This document shows positions 7,312 through 14,505 of a stretch of DNA of 23,676 nt, in pieces (position 1 is the stretch's first letter; the number at the start of each line of letters is the position of its first letter). The stretch covers positions 1 to 23,676 of the forward strand of contig DGUG01000175.1 in assembly GCA_002394535.1 (NCBI GenBank), read 5' to 3'. Under the pieces are notes generated by a model. It had not been told where the DNA came from. It saw nothing but the letters and a program-made list of their open reading frames with translations, and made no database searches. The stretch is from Lachnospiraceae bacterium UBA4316. GTDB taxonomy: Bacteria; Bacillota; Clostridia; Lachnospirales; Lachnospiraceae. The position numbers were made by a program, and so were the translations under genes.

Positions 7312-8295
7312 TCATGTTGCCTGCTTGATCTCTTTGGTAACTGAACCGGTCTTTCCAAAGTAATACTTCACACCATTCTCTGTCATGGTAGTGCATCTAT
7401 ATGCATCGGGATCGAAATAATACTTCTTGCCTTTGATGGTCTTCCATCCCATGTGAAGCTTTCCGCCGGTCTTGACATATACTACGCAGTTTCTAGTCAC
7501 AGTGCCTTTAAACATGTATGATGGATATTGTACCTTATACTTCAGCGTATACTTACCTTTCTTGGTGATAACAGCACCGTTCTTATCTGCGGCATAATAG
7601 TATTTGATATTATGATCTTTGTCATGAACCCCGTAATACCAATTCTGAACAAGCACTCCATCGTCATGGAACAGATACTGCTTCTTGCCGATCTTCTTCG
7701 TGCAGTTACGGGCAAGTGTTCCATCTGTCTTAACATAGAACCATATCTTATATGAATTGATCTCACCGTTTACATCATCTAAGTCCTTTACCGTGACCTG
7801 ATGCCAGCCCTTTTTGGTGATACGCTTACCGTCGCTGCCGAGCAGATAGTATCTGTCTTTTCCGTTACTGTCAGGCTTATTGGCACTGGTATTCTTCGCC
7901 ATCTTGCCGTCATATTCGAAGTAATACCACTTGCCGCTGATCTTCTTCCATCCTGTTGTACAGGATCCGTCACTTTTCAGATAATACTTGTACTGAAACT
8001 TGATCTTATTGCCATAATAAGTGTAAAAGTAATTGGTTGTATACCATCCCTTTGTTGTTACCTGGGCACCCTTACTGTTAAGTACGTAGTACTTTGGTGT
8101 ATCGCTTTCGCTTCCGCTATCGTAACGTGATACACTGTCGTACTTGACCTTCTTGCCGTAATAGTCATAGTAGTACCACTTGCCATCGTCCTTCTGTACC
8201 CATCCGTAATATGCGGCAAGAGACGTCACAGGCATGAGACTTGCGACTGTCATGGCAGTCATGCCTAAAGCTATGATCTTCTTCAAATGTGCCAT
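7312..8295 (-). CDS. Secreted CW-binding-repeat protein (paralog 8, first gene of its unit)
   Basis: 327 aa; signal peptide MAHLKKIIALGMTAMT..., cleavage near TSLAA. Repeats: GWVQKDDGKWYYYDYYG, GWKKISGKWYYFEYDG, GSDGKRITKKGWHQV, KKIGKKQYLFHDDG and a last GWKTIKGKKYYFDPDA block ending YYFGKTGSVTKE. Shine-Dalgarno GGGAGG before the ATG. The downstream gene at 6326-7294 starts 17 bp after its TGA stop. The two share most of their repeat region, so they look like a local duplication with replaced 5' ends. Cell-surface binding role inferred from repeats only. Confidence 0.88.
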   Translation of the reverse strand: MAHLKKIIALGMTAMTVASLMPVTSLAAYYGWVQKDDGKWYYYDYYGKKVKYDSVSRYDSGSESDTPKYYVLNSKGAQVTTKGWYTTNYFYTYYGNKIKFQYKYYLKSDGSCTTGWKKISGKWYYFEYDGKMAKNTSANKPDSNGKDRYYLLGSDGKRITKKGWHQVTVKDLDDVNGEINSYKIWFYVKTDGTLARNCTKKIGKKQYLFHDDGVLVQNWYYGVHDKDHNIKYYYAADKNGAVITKKGKYTLKYKVQYPSYMFKGTVTRNCVVYVKTGGKLHMGWKTIKGKKYYFDPDAYRCTTMTENGVKYYFGKTGSVTKEIKQAT

Positions 8296-8339
8296 ATCCT
8301 AACCTCCCAAACTATTTTTGACTATCTCGCCATGCCCTT

Positions 8340-8368
8340 AATATAACAGATTCCACTATCAAATATTA
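8340..8368 (-). promoter_or_regulatory. Candidate promoter of the paralog 8 unit
   Basis: TATATT (-10, 8345-8340) 45 bp before the start codon, preceded by TCTGT as in other copies; the -35 at 17 bp (TAATAT) is poor, so activation by a factor binding the adjacent conserved block is possible. Confidence 0.4.
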
Positions 8369-8414
8369 TTAACCGATTCACCATATTATTTGGCAGCCGG
8401 CACAACAAATGCAC
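8357..8414 (-). promoter_or_regulatory. Conserved upstream block, copy 3
   Basis: Contains AACCGATTCACCATATTAT and CACAACAAATGCAC, matching copies at 4055-4106 and 6207-6263. Sits between the previous unit's terminator and the -35 of the 8295 gene. Confidence 0.6.
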
Positions 8415-8444
8415 AAAAAAGACTGCCACCTCAAGGTGACAGCC
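8415..8444 (-). terminator. Terminator after the 8471-9421 gene
   Basis: GGCTGTCACC pairs with GGTGGCAGTC around a UUGA loop, followed by six U residues on the minus strand. Confidence 0.85.
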
Positions 8445-8470
8445 TCCTGTGATCTAACCTCAGTCAGGCA

Positions 8471-9421
8471 TCATGTTGCCAGTTTCTCAGTCTTCGTGCA
8501 CGTTCCCTTCTTCCCGAAGTAATAACGGACACCCTTTACATCTCTGTAGTTACAGAGGATCATCTCAGGATCAAAATAATACTTCTTGCCCTTGATGGTC
8601 TTCAAGCCCGTATGAAGGGTTCCATCAGACTTGACATAGACTTTGAGGACACTTGTCTCCTTCGTAGTCATGAGCTTATTCGAAGAAGTATTTGTATACT
8701 TGATGGTCTTCAATCCCTTTGATGTGAGCTGCGCTCCGTCCTTCCCGAAAGCATAATAAACATACTTGCCGTCTTTGTATTCACTGACATAAGTGTTCAC
8801 GGCCATGCTGCCTGAAGAATAAAAGAAATACCTCTTACCCTTGATCGTCTTCCAGCCGGTGGTAACTTCGCCGGTCTTCTTGAGGTAGTACCAGCTATGA
8901 TAAGTATACTTGGTACCATCAAAACTGCTTGTTATAGAGCCCTTAGCCTCGGCCCAACCCTTCTTCTTCACCATGGCACCATCAGATCCAAGGAAATAAT
9001 ACTTGTCATCTGACTTTGAGATGCTGGTAGACTTAGCCATCTCACCATAGCTGTAGAAGTAATACTCTTTGCCGCTTAAGGTCTTCCATCCGGTCGTAAC
9101 AGCTCCACCCTTCTTAAGATAGAACTTCATTGTAACGTAGAACTTATCACCATAAGTGGTGATGTTCTTCTGCTTCAATGTGTACCAGCCCTTCTTCTCG
9201 ACACGTGCCCCGGTACTGTCCAAAACGTAGTATGTTTCGGTGTTGGAATCGTAAGCATAATTGCTCTTGACCTTCTTGCCGTAATAGTCGTAGTAATACC
9301 ATTTGCCGTCCTTCTGGACCCACTCATTACTATAAGTTGCAGCCATTGAAGTCATCGGGAAGATACTGCCTGCCGTGATCAATGTCAGAGCCAATGCCGT
9401 TGTCTTTTTAATAATAGTCAT
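8471..9421 (-). CDS. Secreted CW-binding-repeat protein (paralog 9, second gene of its unit)
   Basis: 316 aa from the ATG at 9421, supported by GGGAGGAG 8 nt upstream; a longer frame from a TTG overlaps the preceding gene and is rejected. Signal peptide MTIIKKTTALALTLIT..., cleavage near TSMA, nearly the same as that of 6326-7294. Repeats: EWVQKDGKWYYYDYYG, GWKTLSGKEYYFYSYG, GSDGAMVKKKGWAEAKG, GWKTIKGKRYFFYSSG and GLKTIKGKKYYFDPEM with a YYFGKKGTCTKTEK tail. It follows 9439-10395 by 17 bp and ends in a strong terminator. Function inferred only from repeat type. Confidence 0.88.
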   Translation of the reverse strand: MTIIKKTTALALTLITAGSIFPMTSMAATYSNEWVQKDGKWYYYDYYGKKVKSNYAYDSNTETYYVLDSTGARVEKKGWYTLKQKNITTYGDKFYVTMKFYLKKGGAVTTGWKTLSGKEYYFYSYGEMAKSTSISKSDDKYYFLGSDGAMVKKKGWAEAKGSITSSFDGTKYTYHSWYYLKKTGEVTTGWKTIKGKRYFFYSSGSMAVNTYVSEYKDGKYVYYAFGKDGAQLTSKGLKTIKYTNTSSNKLMTTKETSVLKVYVKSDGTLHTGLKTIKGKKYYFDPEMILCNYRDVKGVRYYFGKKGTCTKTEKLAT

Positions 9422-9438
9422 CGTTATCTCCTCCCTGA

Positions 9439-10395
9439 TCAATTGAACTTCTCAGTCTTGGTTATCTTACCGTTACTGTCGAAGTAATAGTATGTTTTGT
9501 TCGCCTCATCATACCAGCTCGTATTGGCATACATCTGAGGACCGAAGTAGTGCTTGATCCCGCTTATCGTCTTGAATCCCGTCTGGAGCTTGCCGCCCTT
9601 CGTGACATAAACCTTCACCGTCTTTGTTCCGGTCGTCGTCTTGGCAGCATAGAAATAAGACTTGGCCTTCTTAGTGATCTTAAGAGTTACCCATCCCTTC
9701 TTGGTCGGAACAGTTCCGTCCTTCTTGGCTACGTAATACTTGTATGCTCCGGTCTCCTCATTTTTGATCGAAATGATCTCATTTACTCTCATCACGCCGT
9801 CATCACCGAAGTAGTATTTCTTGCCCTTGAGAGTCTTAAATCCCTTGGCTGCCACGCCCTTGGATGTGACGTAATACCATACTGACGTCGTGGTCTTGTC
9901 ACCATACTCGTCATAATCCACGTGCTTGATCTTATACCAGCCCTTCTTGGTGACCATCTTGCCGTTGTCATCCAGGAGGCGGAACTTGCCGGACTTGTAT
10001 ACAGCCGTAGAGTGTGCCATCTGTCCCCATGCATAGTCGAACAGATACCACTTCTTGCCGATTTTCTTCCATCCGGTCGCGACCTTGCCCTTTGTGCCTA
10101 CGTAGTACCAGTCCTTGACCGTGTACTTATCGCCGTACTTAGTCTCAACCTTGGATGATATCTGGACCCAGCCCTTCTTCTTTGTGATCCTTGCGCCCTT
10201 GCTGTCGAGCAGATAGAGCTTGGAACCGTCATGCGCAGTCGTGTTCTTGAGCTTCTTGCCATCTTCGTAGTAATACCACTTGCCGTCCTTCTTGACCCAC
10301 CCGTTCTCAGGTGCAGCCAGTACGATAACAGGTACGGATCCGGCCACCATGATGACAGCCATCGCAGTTGAGACAAACTTCTTCAGATGTGACAT
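9439..10395 (-). CDS. Secreted CW-binding-repeat protein (paralog 10, first gene of its unit)
   Basis: 318 aa; signal peptide MSHLKKFVSTAMAVIM..., cleavage near IVLAA. Repeats include GWVKKDGKWYYYEDGKK, GWKKIGKKWYLFDYAWG, DDNGKMVTKKGWYKI, GFKTLKGKKYYFGDDG and a last GFKTISGIKHYFGPQM block with a YYFDSNGKITKTEK tail. It has a GGGGAGG Shine-Dalgarno and one of the better promoters of the cluster. It is the first gene of the right-most two-gene unit. No enzymatic domain; a surface or extracellular binding role is inferred. Confidence 0.88.
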   Translation of the reverse strand: MSHLKKFVSTAMAVIMVAGSVPVIVLAAPENGWVKKDGKWYYYEDGKKLKNTTAHDGSKLYLLDSKGARITKKKGWVQISSKVETKYGDKYTVKDWYYVGTKGKVATGWKKIGKKWYLFDYAWGQMAHSTAVYKSGKFRLLDDNGKMVTKKGWYKIKHVDYDEYGDKTTTSVWYYVTSKGVAAKGFKTLKGKKYYFGDDGVMRVNEIISIKNEETGAYKYYVAKKDGTVPTKKGWVTLKITKKAKSYFYAAKTTTGTKTVKVYVTKGGKLQTGFKTISGIKHYFGPQMYANTSWYDEANKTYYYFDSNGKITKTEKFN

Positions 10396-10429
10396 AACAA
10401 ACCTCCCCTATTCTATTGTACATGCCTAA

Positions 10430-10458
10430 AATATAGCAAATCGAAAATGCATTTACAA
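10430..10458 (-). promoter_or_regulatory. Promoter of the paralog 10 unit
   Basis: TTGTAA (-35, 10458-10453), exact 17-bp spacer and TATATT (-10, 10435-10430), 35 bp upstream of the start codon. It begins directly after the preceding gene's terminator. Confidence 0.55.
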
Positions 10459-10459
10459 C

Positions 10460-10487
10460 AAAAAGCTGCCCCGGAGGACAGCTTTTG
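10460..10487 (-). terminator. Terminator after the 10511-11299 gene
   Basis: AAAAGCTGTCC pairs with GGGGCAGCTTTT, followed on the minus strand by UUUUUGUUG. It lies about 25 bp after the stop. Confidence 0.8.
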
Positions 10488-10510
10488 GTCATACATTGTA
10501 ACAATCGTTA

Positions 10511-11299
10511 TTATTTGTTCAGGCAGACACCGTTAGCATCGAAATTATAGAAATTGCCATCGATAGTTGTTGTCACGCCCGCTACTCTTGCACCAAACAT
10601 ATTCGGATTAAGATAATACCACTTGCTGTTGATCTTCTTCCATCCCTTGTAAGGGTTGCCCTTGCCGCTCAGATAGAAGTAGTAGTAATCACCACCCATC
10701 CCGAGTTTGGACTTCGTCCAGCCGCTCGTCTTGAGAACATTCTTCTTGCCGAGAAATACGATTTTCTCGACTATAGGCTTGCCTGAAGAATCCGTATTCA
10801 GCTCTCCTTTATAATTGTAAGACAACTGCGGATAGAAACTCTGACCATCCATGAGCTCCTTACTTGCCATCCAGCATCCCTTCGTATCAAAGTAATAGTA
10901 CTTCTTATCGATCTTCTTATTACCCTTTACCGAAGCACCGGTCTTACCAAGATAGAACCAGTATGTCTTGCCATCCTTCTTGATGGACTTCCACTTGTTC
11001 TTCTGGATCCCGCCGGACTTTGTGAAGAAATACATGCTTCCGTCGATCATCAGACCCTTCTTGTGGTTCTTGCTAGTGCACATCCTGCCCTTGCTGTCCA
11101 AAGCATACTTCTTGGACTTGCCGCCAGAATAAATCGTAAGCCAGCACTTCTTGAGCTTTGTGCCATTCTTATAGTAGTACCACTCACCATCCTTCTTCTT
11201 CCATCCGTTCGTTGCAGCCAAAGCAGTTGTTGCAGGAACTGCAGACAGAAGCATCACTGATGTCAGGACCGCAGCCGTCACCTTCTTAGCTATACCCAT
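10511..11299 (-). CDS. Secreted CW-binding-repeat protein (paralog 11, shorter and divergent)
   Basis: 262 aa from the ATG at 11299 (GGGGG 6 nt upstream; signal peptide MGIAKKVTAAVLTSVM..., cleavage near TALA). A 14-residue upstream extension would spoil the signal peptide. It starts with the family hallmark GWKKKDGEWYYYKNG but the repeats are degenerate (KKIDKKYYYFDTKG, GWKKINSKWYYLNPNM) and it lacks the TKKGW blocks typical of the others. It has its own promoter and terminator and no partner gene. It may be an older or differently specialised relative. A strong inverted repeat lies upstream at 11381-11416. Confidence 0.87.
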   Translation of the reverse strand: MGIAKKVTAAVLTSVMLLSAVPATTALAATNGWKKKDGEWYYYKNGTKLKKCWLTIYSGGKSKKYALDSKGRMCTSKNHKKGLMIDGSMYFFTKSGGIQKNKWKSIKKDGKTYWFYLGKTGASVKGNKKIDKKYYYFDTKGCWMASKELMDGQSFYPQLSYNYKGELNTDSSGKPIVEKIVFLGKKNVLKTSGWTKSKLGMGGDYYYFYLSGKGNPYKGWKKINSKWYYLNPNMFGARVAGVTTTIDGNFYNFDANGVCLNK

Positions 11300-11331
11300 G
11301 ATATACCCCCTGAAAAATAGAAATCCATTTG

Positions 11332-11360
11332 ATTGTAGCATATTAGAGACCGGGGTGGAA
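11332..11360 (-). promoter_or_regulatory. Promoter of the paralog 11 gene
   Basis: Extended -10 TGCTACAAT (box TACAAT, 11337-11332), 17-bp spacer, -35 TTCCAC (11360-11355). The predicted leader is about 25 nt. Confidence 0.5.
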
Positions 11361-11380
11361 CAGTTTTTTTGATTATCAAA

Positions 11381-11416
11381 GCAAATGACAACAATATGCG
11401 GATTATTGTCATTTGC
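11381..11416. promoter_or_regulatory. 36-nt inverted repeat upstream of paralog 11
   Basis: Perfect 11-bp arms GCAAATGACAA / TTGTCATTTGC, then one mismatch, three more pairs and a 6-nt loop. It sits 21 bp upstream of the candidate -35 of the 11299 gene. On neither strand is it followed by a convincing U run, so an operator is at least as likely as a terminator. Confidence 0.6.
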
Positions 11417-11423
11417 CGGCAGA

Positions 11424-11453
11424 GAAAAGGAGCTGCCCGGGTGGGCAGCTCCT
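11424..11453 (-). terminator. Terminator after the 11555-12763 gene
   Basis: GGAGCTGCCC pairs with GGGCAGCTCC around a short loop, followed on the minus strand by UUUUCUCU. It lies about 100 bp after the stop; the bases between hold nothing clear. Confidence 0.75.
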
Positions 11454-11554
11454 GAGTTTGGGAGGGTCTATTATGAAGAATATGTCTTATGCTGCTTCAG
11501 GTTCAGGAGCAACCTGGTTTATTATCATCTTGCCGTCTGCATATAACGACATTG

Positions 11555-12763
11555 TTATTTTATCTTCTTCGTTTTTGACCAATCGGAATAATTGTAACCG
11601 CCGGAGATCTTCTTGTATGTTCGAACCTTAACATAATATGTTGAGTATCTCCATTGTAACTTGATCACTTTGGATGTCGTTGATGCCTTCTTAACCTTTA
11701 CTTTCTTTGCATCACTGAAGTTCGAAGAATCGGAATACATTATCTCATATCCTGTGATACCGCTCTTTTTCTTCCACTTAACCAAAGCACACTCTCTATT
11801 CTTCTGGCGCTTTGAACTGGTGATGCTCGTCTTGCTCTTCAAATTCTTCATAGAGCACTTGACCTTTGCACCGTTTATGTATTTTCTACCAGTGATATTA
11901 CTCCACATTGACTTAGAGCCTTTGTATTTTACCACCGACAGATCTGTATCATCAAAAGCGCCATACTCAATACTCTTCACACTTATAGGAATTGTAACGG
12001 TCTGAAGATTATTACAGCCATCAAACACCCAGGAATTGAGCTTTGTTAGTTTAGACGGAAGAGTAACCGACTCGAGATTTGTGCAATCTGCAAAAGCATA
12101 CTCTCCGATCTTTTTTACCGACGAAGCAATCGAAACTTTTTGCAAATTGTTGCAATCTCTAAAGGCTCTTTCACCAATACTTGTTACGCCACTCTTAACA
12201 ACTACTTTACTGATATAATCCTGCTGTGCGTACCAAGGTGTATCAGATGAATAGCTGAAATTCTTCATGGTTCCACTACCACTTATTGTTAATACACCGT
12301 CAAAATCCAACGTCCACTTCAGATTGGTTCCTATCTTTCCTGATGCAGTCGAAATATAAAAGATAGCACTTCCACCAGAATCATAGGAAGTGTAATACTC
12401 TAATCTGTATGTTCCCAATGCATGAGGTTTGCTCGAAATCTTCCAGAATACAGTTACATTTGTCGTTCCAACAGACAAATTGGAAATGCTTCCTGAATCA
12501 TAAGCGACTTTTTTATCGTTTTCATCATAAATATTAGCATAGTAGTAGCCGTAATCAGAACTGCTGTATTTTGTGACTATAAGAGGAATATTAACGGTCT
12601 CGGATGCATCATATGAAGATCCATAAAAGCTACTATCCAGTCTTATTGTAGCCCTGGTAATCGAAGCAGCTTCAACTGTCTGTCCTCCGTCAAGTATAGT
12701 CACACAACTGAAAGCAATTATCGTAGCAACCAGTGCAGACAATACTTTTAATGTACGTTTCAT
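11555..12763 (-). CDS. Secreted BspA-type leucine-rich-repeat protein
   Basis: 402 aa with a signal peptide (MKRTLKVLSALVATII..., cleavage near TVEA). Residues about 35-145 form a beta-rich domain of unknown type. Residues about 150-195 (GTNLKWTLDFDGVLTISGSG, then a GTMKNF...PWY segment) are the usual lead-in of BspA-like proteins. Residues about 195-275 hold LRR_5 repeats (VTSIGERAFRDCNNLQKVSI, KKIGEYAFADCTNLESVTLP). Residues about 325-402 resemble a fibronectin type III domain (VKWKKKSGITGYEIMYS...YYVKVRTYK). Such proteins are typically surface or secreted adhesins; the ligand is not predictable. GGAGG lies 8 nt upstream. No anchor motif is seen. It flanks the CW-repeat cluster, which suggests but does not prove a shared surface role. 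Confidence 0.88.
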   Translation of the reverse strand: MKRTLKVLSALVATIIAFSCVTILDGGQTVEAASITRATIRLDSSFYGSSYDASETVNIPLIVTKYSSSDYGYYYANIYDENDKKVAYDSGSISNLSVGTTNVTVFWKISSKPHALGTYRLEYYTSYDSGGSAIFYISTASGKIGTNLKWTLDFDGVLTISGSGTMKNFSYSSDTPWYAQQDYISKVVVKSGVTSIGERAFRDCNNLQKVSIASSVKKIGEYAFADCTNLESVTLPSKLTKLNSWVFDGCNNLQTVTIPISVKSIEYGAFDDTDLSVVKYKGSKSMWSNITGRKYINGAKVKCSMKNLKSKTSITSSKRQKNRECALVKWKKKSGITGYEIMYSDSSNFSDAKKVKVKKASTTSKVIKLQWRYSTYYVKVRTYKKISGGYNYSDWSKTKKIK

Positions 12764-12933
12764 TGTATGTACCTCCTTAAAGATGATGATGATTTAAGTA
12801 TAGAAAAACTCATATCTCCATTGGTTGGCGTGACGCATACAAAGTAGCCCTATTCATTTAACTTAGTGTTAGGGAAGTGTTAATAAAGTTTTATGAATTT
12901 GTTGCTCATGAGGAATTCGCAGCAAACCTATTT

Positions 12934-13049
12934 AGATTCTCCTATTTTCTGCACGAAGAACGTTTCCGTGCATTAAAAAGGAGAATTTCAATTAGAATTC
13001 TCTAATTTTCTGCACGAAGAGCACTGCCGTGCACAAAAAAGGAGAATCT
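12934..13049. repeat. Two tandem imperfect palindromes of about 55 bp
   Basis: Unit A (12934-12988) and unit B (12993-13049) are similar to each other. Each has outer arms of the type ATTCTCC...GGAGAAT, T/A tracts inside them and inner arms TGCACG/CGTGCA perfectly paired around a loop of about 11 nt. The T run precedes rather than follows the hairpin on either strand, so these are not ordinary terminators. They account for much of the 411-base gap between 12763 and 13175; the rest (12764-12930) shows nothing clear beyond a TATACT -10-like box at 12802-12797. Confidence 0.7.
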
Positions 13050-13114
13050 TGTGGGTTATCTCGAGTCATCAGCCACCGGGGACAGGGAACCCAGCAGCAA
13101 ATCCCTCCCAAAAA

Positions 13115-13148
13115 GCAAAAAACCGGCCGTCCAACAGGACGGCCGGTA
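13115..13148 (-). terminator. Terminator of the kor operon
   Basis: Perfect 11-bp stem ACCGGCCGTCC/GGACGGCCGGT with a 4-nt loop, then UUUUUUGC on the minus strand, about 25 bp after the korC stop. Confidence 0.92.
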
Positions 13149-13174
13149 TTAGATCAACTCAGATTACTAAGTTC

Positions 13175-13711
13175 TCACACCTTCTCTGCGCCCTTATCAA
13201 AAGCGGCGAGGTTGCCCGGGATCATCTTGTGACGGCGCTCGGGAAGGACTTCGTACAGGGACTTCTCAAAGGAGTCTCTGGAGAAGCATCCTGTTGCCTT
13301 GGACAGACAGCCGAGCATTGAGATAGGGCCGTAAGCCATGGCGCCGAACTCGTCGGCGATGCCGGAAGCATCGATCTCGATGACATGGATGTCTGTTCTG
13401 GTAGCCTTGATCTTGATCATACCGGTATCAACGATAAGATATCCGCCGGGCTTGATCGAAGACTCGAATTTCTCCATGGAAGGCTGGTTGCAGCAGATAA
13501 CAACATCAGCGTCGTTAACAACGGGAGAACCGATGGGTTCGTCAGAGATAACGACAGAGCAGTTTGCCGTACCGCCACGCATCTCAGGTCCGTATGAAGG
13601 GAACCATGATACTTCTTTGCCTTCGTAGAGTGCAGCCTCTGCTGCGAACTTACCTGCGGAGAGAATACCCTGACCGCCGAATCCTGCAAGGATAATAGAA
13701 AAGTCTATCAT
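13175..13711 (-). CDS. korC: 2-oxoacid:ferredoxin oxidoreductase, gamma subunit
   Basis: 178 aa, a typical length for a separate gamma subunit. The Gly-rich GFGGQG (residues 10-15) and the FPSYGPEMRGGTANC stretch are hallmarks of the family. With KorD, KorA and KorB it forms the cytoplasmic enzyme that oxidatively decarboxylates 2-oxoacids to acyl-CoA while reducing ferredoxin; the gamma subunit helps form the CoA-side domain. The start overlaps the korB stop by 4 nt (ATGA), with GGAGGTG upstream, implying translational coupling. Sequence alone does not settle whether the substrate is 2-oxoglutarate (Kor) or 2-oxoisovalerate (Vor). Confidence 0.93.
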   Translation of the reverse strand: MIDFSIILAGFGGQGILSAGKFAAEAALYEGKEVSWFPSYGPEMRGGTANCSVVISDEPIGSPVVNDADVVICCNQPSMEKFESSIKPGGYLIVDTGMIKIKATRTDIHVIEIDASGIADEFGAMAYGPISMLGCLSKATGCFSRDSFEKSLYEVLPERRHKMIPGNLAAFDKGAEKV

Positions 13712-14505
13712 GCTGTCACCTCCCCGTTCTTCTTGGCTGCGATCATCTCATCGAGCTGAGCAACAGTCAGATCTGCGCCCTTGAAGCATCCTAACGGATA
13801 CTGAGGGATCATCTTCTCCTTCAGCCAGTCCATAGCCTCGAGAGGTGCTTTACCCCAGTTGGTAGGACATGTGGACAGAAACTCTACGAATGCAAATCCG
13901 AGACCTGCCTGCTGAACCTTGAAAGCCTTCTGGATGGCCTTCTTGGCATTGACGATATTCTTTGTGTCTGTCATTGTGACACGCTCGATATAAGCTGAAC
14001 CCGTGAGGTTGGACAACAGCTCTGCCACATTGATGGGATAACCCTGATATGAAGCATCACGTCCGAAAGGTGATGTTGTCGTTACCTGGCCCAAAAGTGT
14101 CGTAGGAGCCATCTGACCTGATGTCATTCCGTAAACTGCGTTGTTTATGAAGAATACGCAGATCTTCTCGCCTCTTGCAGCTGCGTGGATGATCTCGGCA
14201 CATCCGATGGATGCGAGGTCACCGTCGCCCTGATATGTGAATACGGTCTTGTCCTTCAGGTTCCTCTTGATACCTGTAGCAACGGCAGGAGCACGTCCGT
14301 GAGCTGCCTGGACCATATCACAATTGAAATACTCGTAAGAGTTGTAGGAACAACCAACCGAAGCAACACCGACAGTCGTTCCGAGGATCCCCATTTCGAC
14401 CATGGATTCGGCGATCATTCTGTGCACGATACCGTGCGTACATCCGGGACAATAATGGAAAGGCTTACCGGTGAGGCCTTCCGTCTTCTCGAAAACAATA
14501 GCCAT
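13708..14505 (-). CDS. korB: 2-oxoacid:ferredoxin oxidoreductase, TPP-binding beta subunit
   Basis: 265 aa. CPGC near residue 19 and the thiamine-pyrophosphate/Mg signature GDGDLASIG followed about 27 residues later by NNAVYGMT identify the beta subunit, which carries the TPP catalytic centre. The ATG shares one base with the korA stop (TAATG) and the end overlaps korC by 4 nt, so translation of the three is coupled. Shape and length are those of the four-subunit clostridial enzyme rather than fused pyruvate:ferredoxin oxidoreductase. No missing motif is seen. Confidence 0.94.
   Translation of the reverse strand: MAIVFEKTEGLTGKPFHYCPGCTHGIVHRMIAESMVEMGILGTTVGVASVGCSYNSYEYFNCDMVQAAHGRAPAVATGIKRNLKDKTVFTYQGDGDLASIGCAEIIHAAARGEKICVFFINNAVYGMTSGQMAPTTLLGQVTTTSPFGRDASYQGYPINVAELLSNLTGSAYIERVTMTDTKNIVNAKKAIQKAFKVQQAGLGFAFVEFLSTCPTNWGKAPLEAMDWLKEKMIPQYPLGCFKGADLTVAQLDEMIAAKKNGEVTA

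Noticed and set aside
7295..7396. 34-residue N-terminal extension of the 6326-7294 protein
   Set aside because: It overlaps the preceding gene, lacks a Shine-Dalgarno and would bury the signal peptide; GGGAGGAG marks the ATG at 7294.
122..11299. Sortase-anchored surface proteins
   Set aside because: No LPXTG-type motif with a hydrophobic segment and basic tail is seen at any C-terminus; the proteins end shortly after the last repeat.
11487..11543. Minus-strand frame ending in NQVAPEPEAA-stop just after the LRR gene, as a gene remnant
   Set aside because: Under 20 residues, out of frame with the LRR gene and without any match I can name; kept only as a note.
11473..11631. Small plus-strand reading frame with GGGAGGG before its ATG
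   Set aside because: It runs into the oppositely oriented LRR gene, has no recognisable features and no promoter; the GGGAGGG is probably chance.
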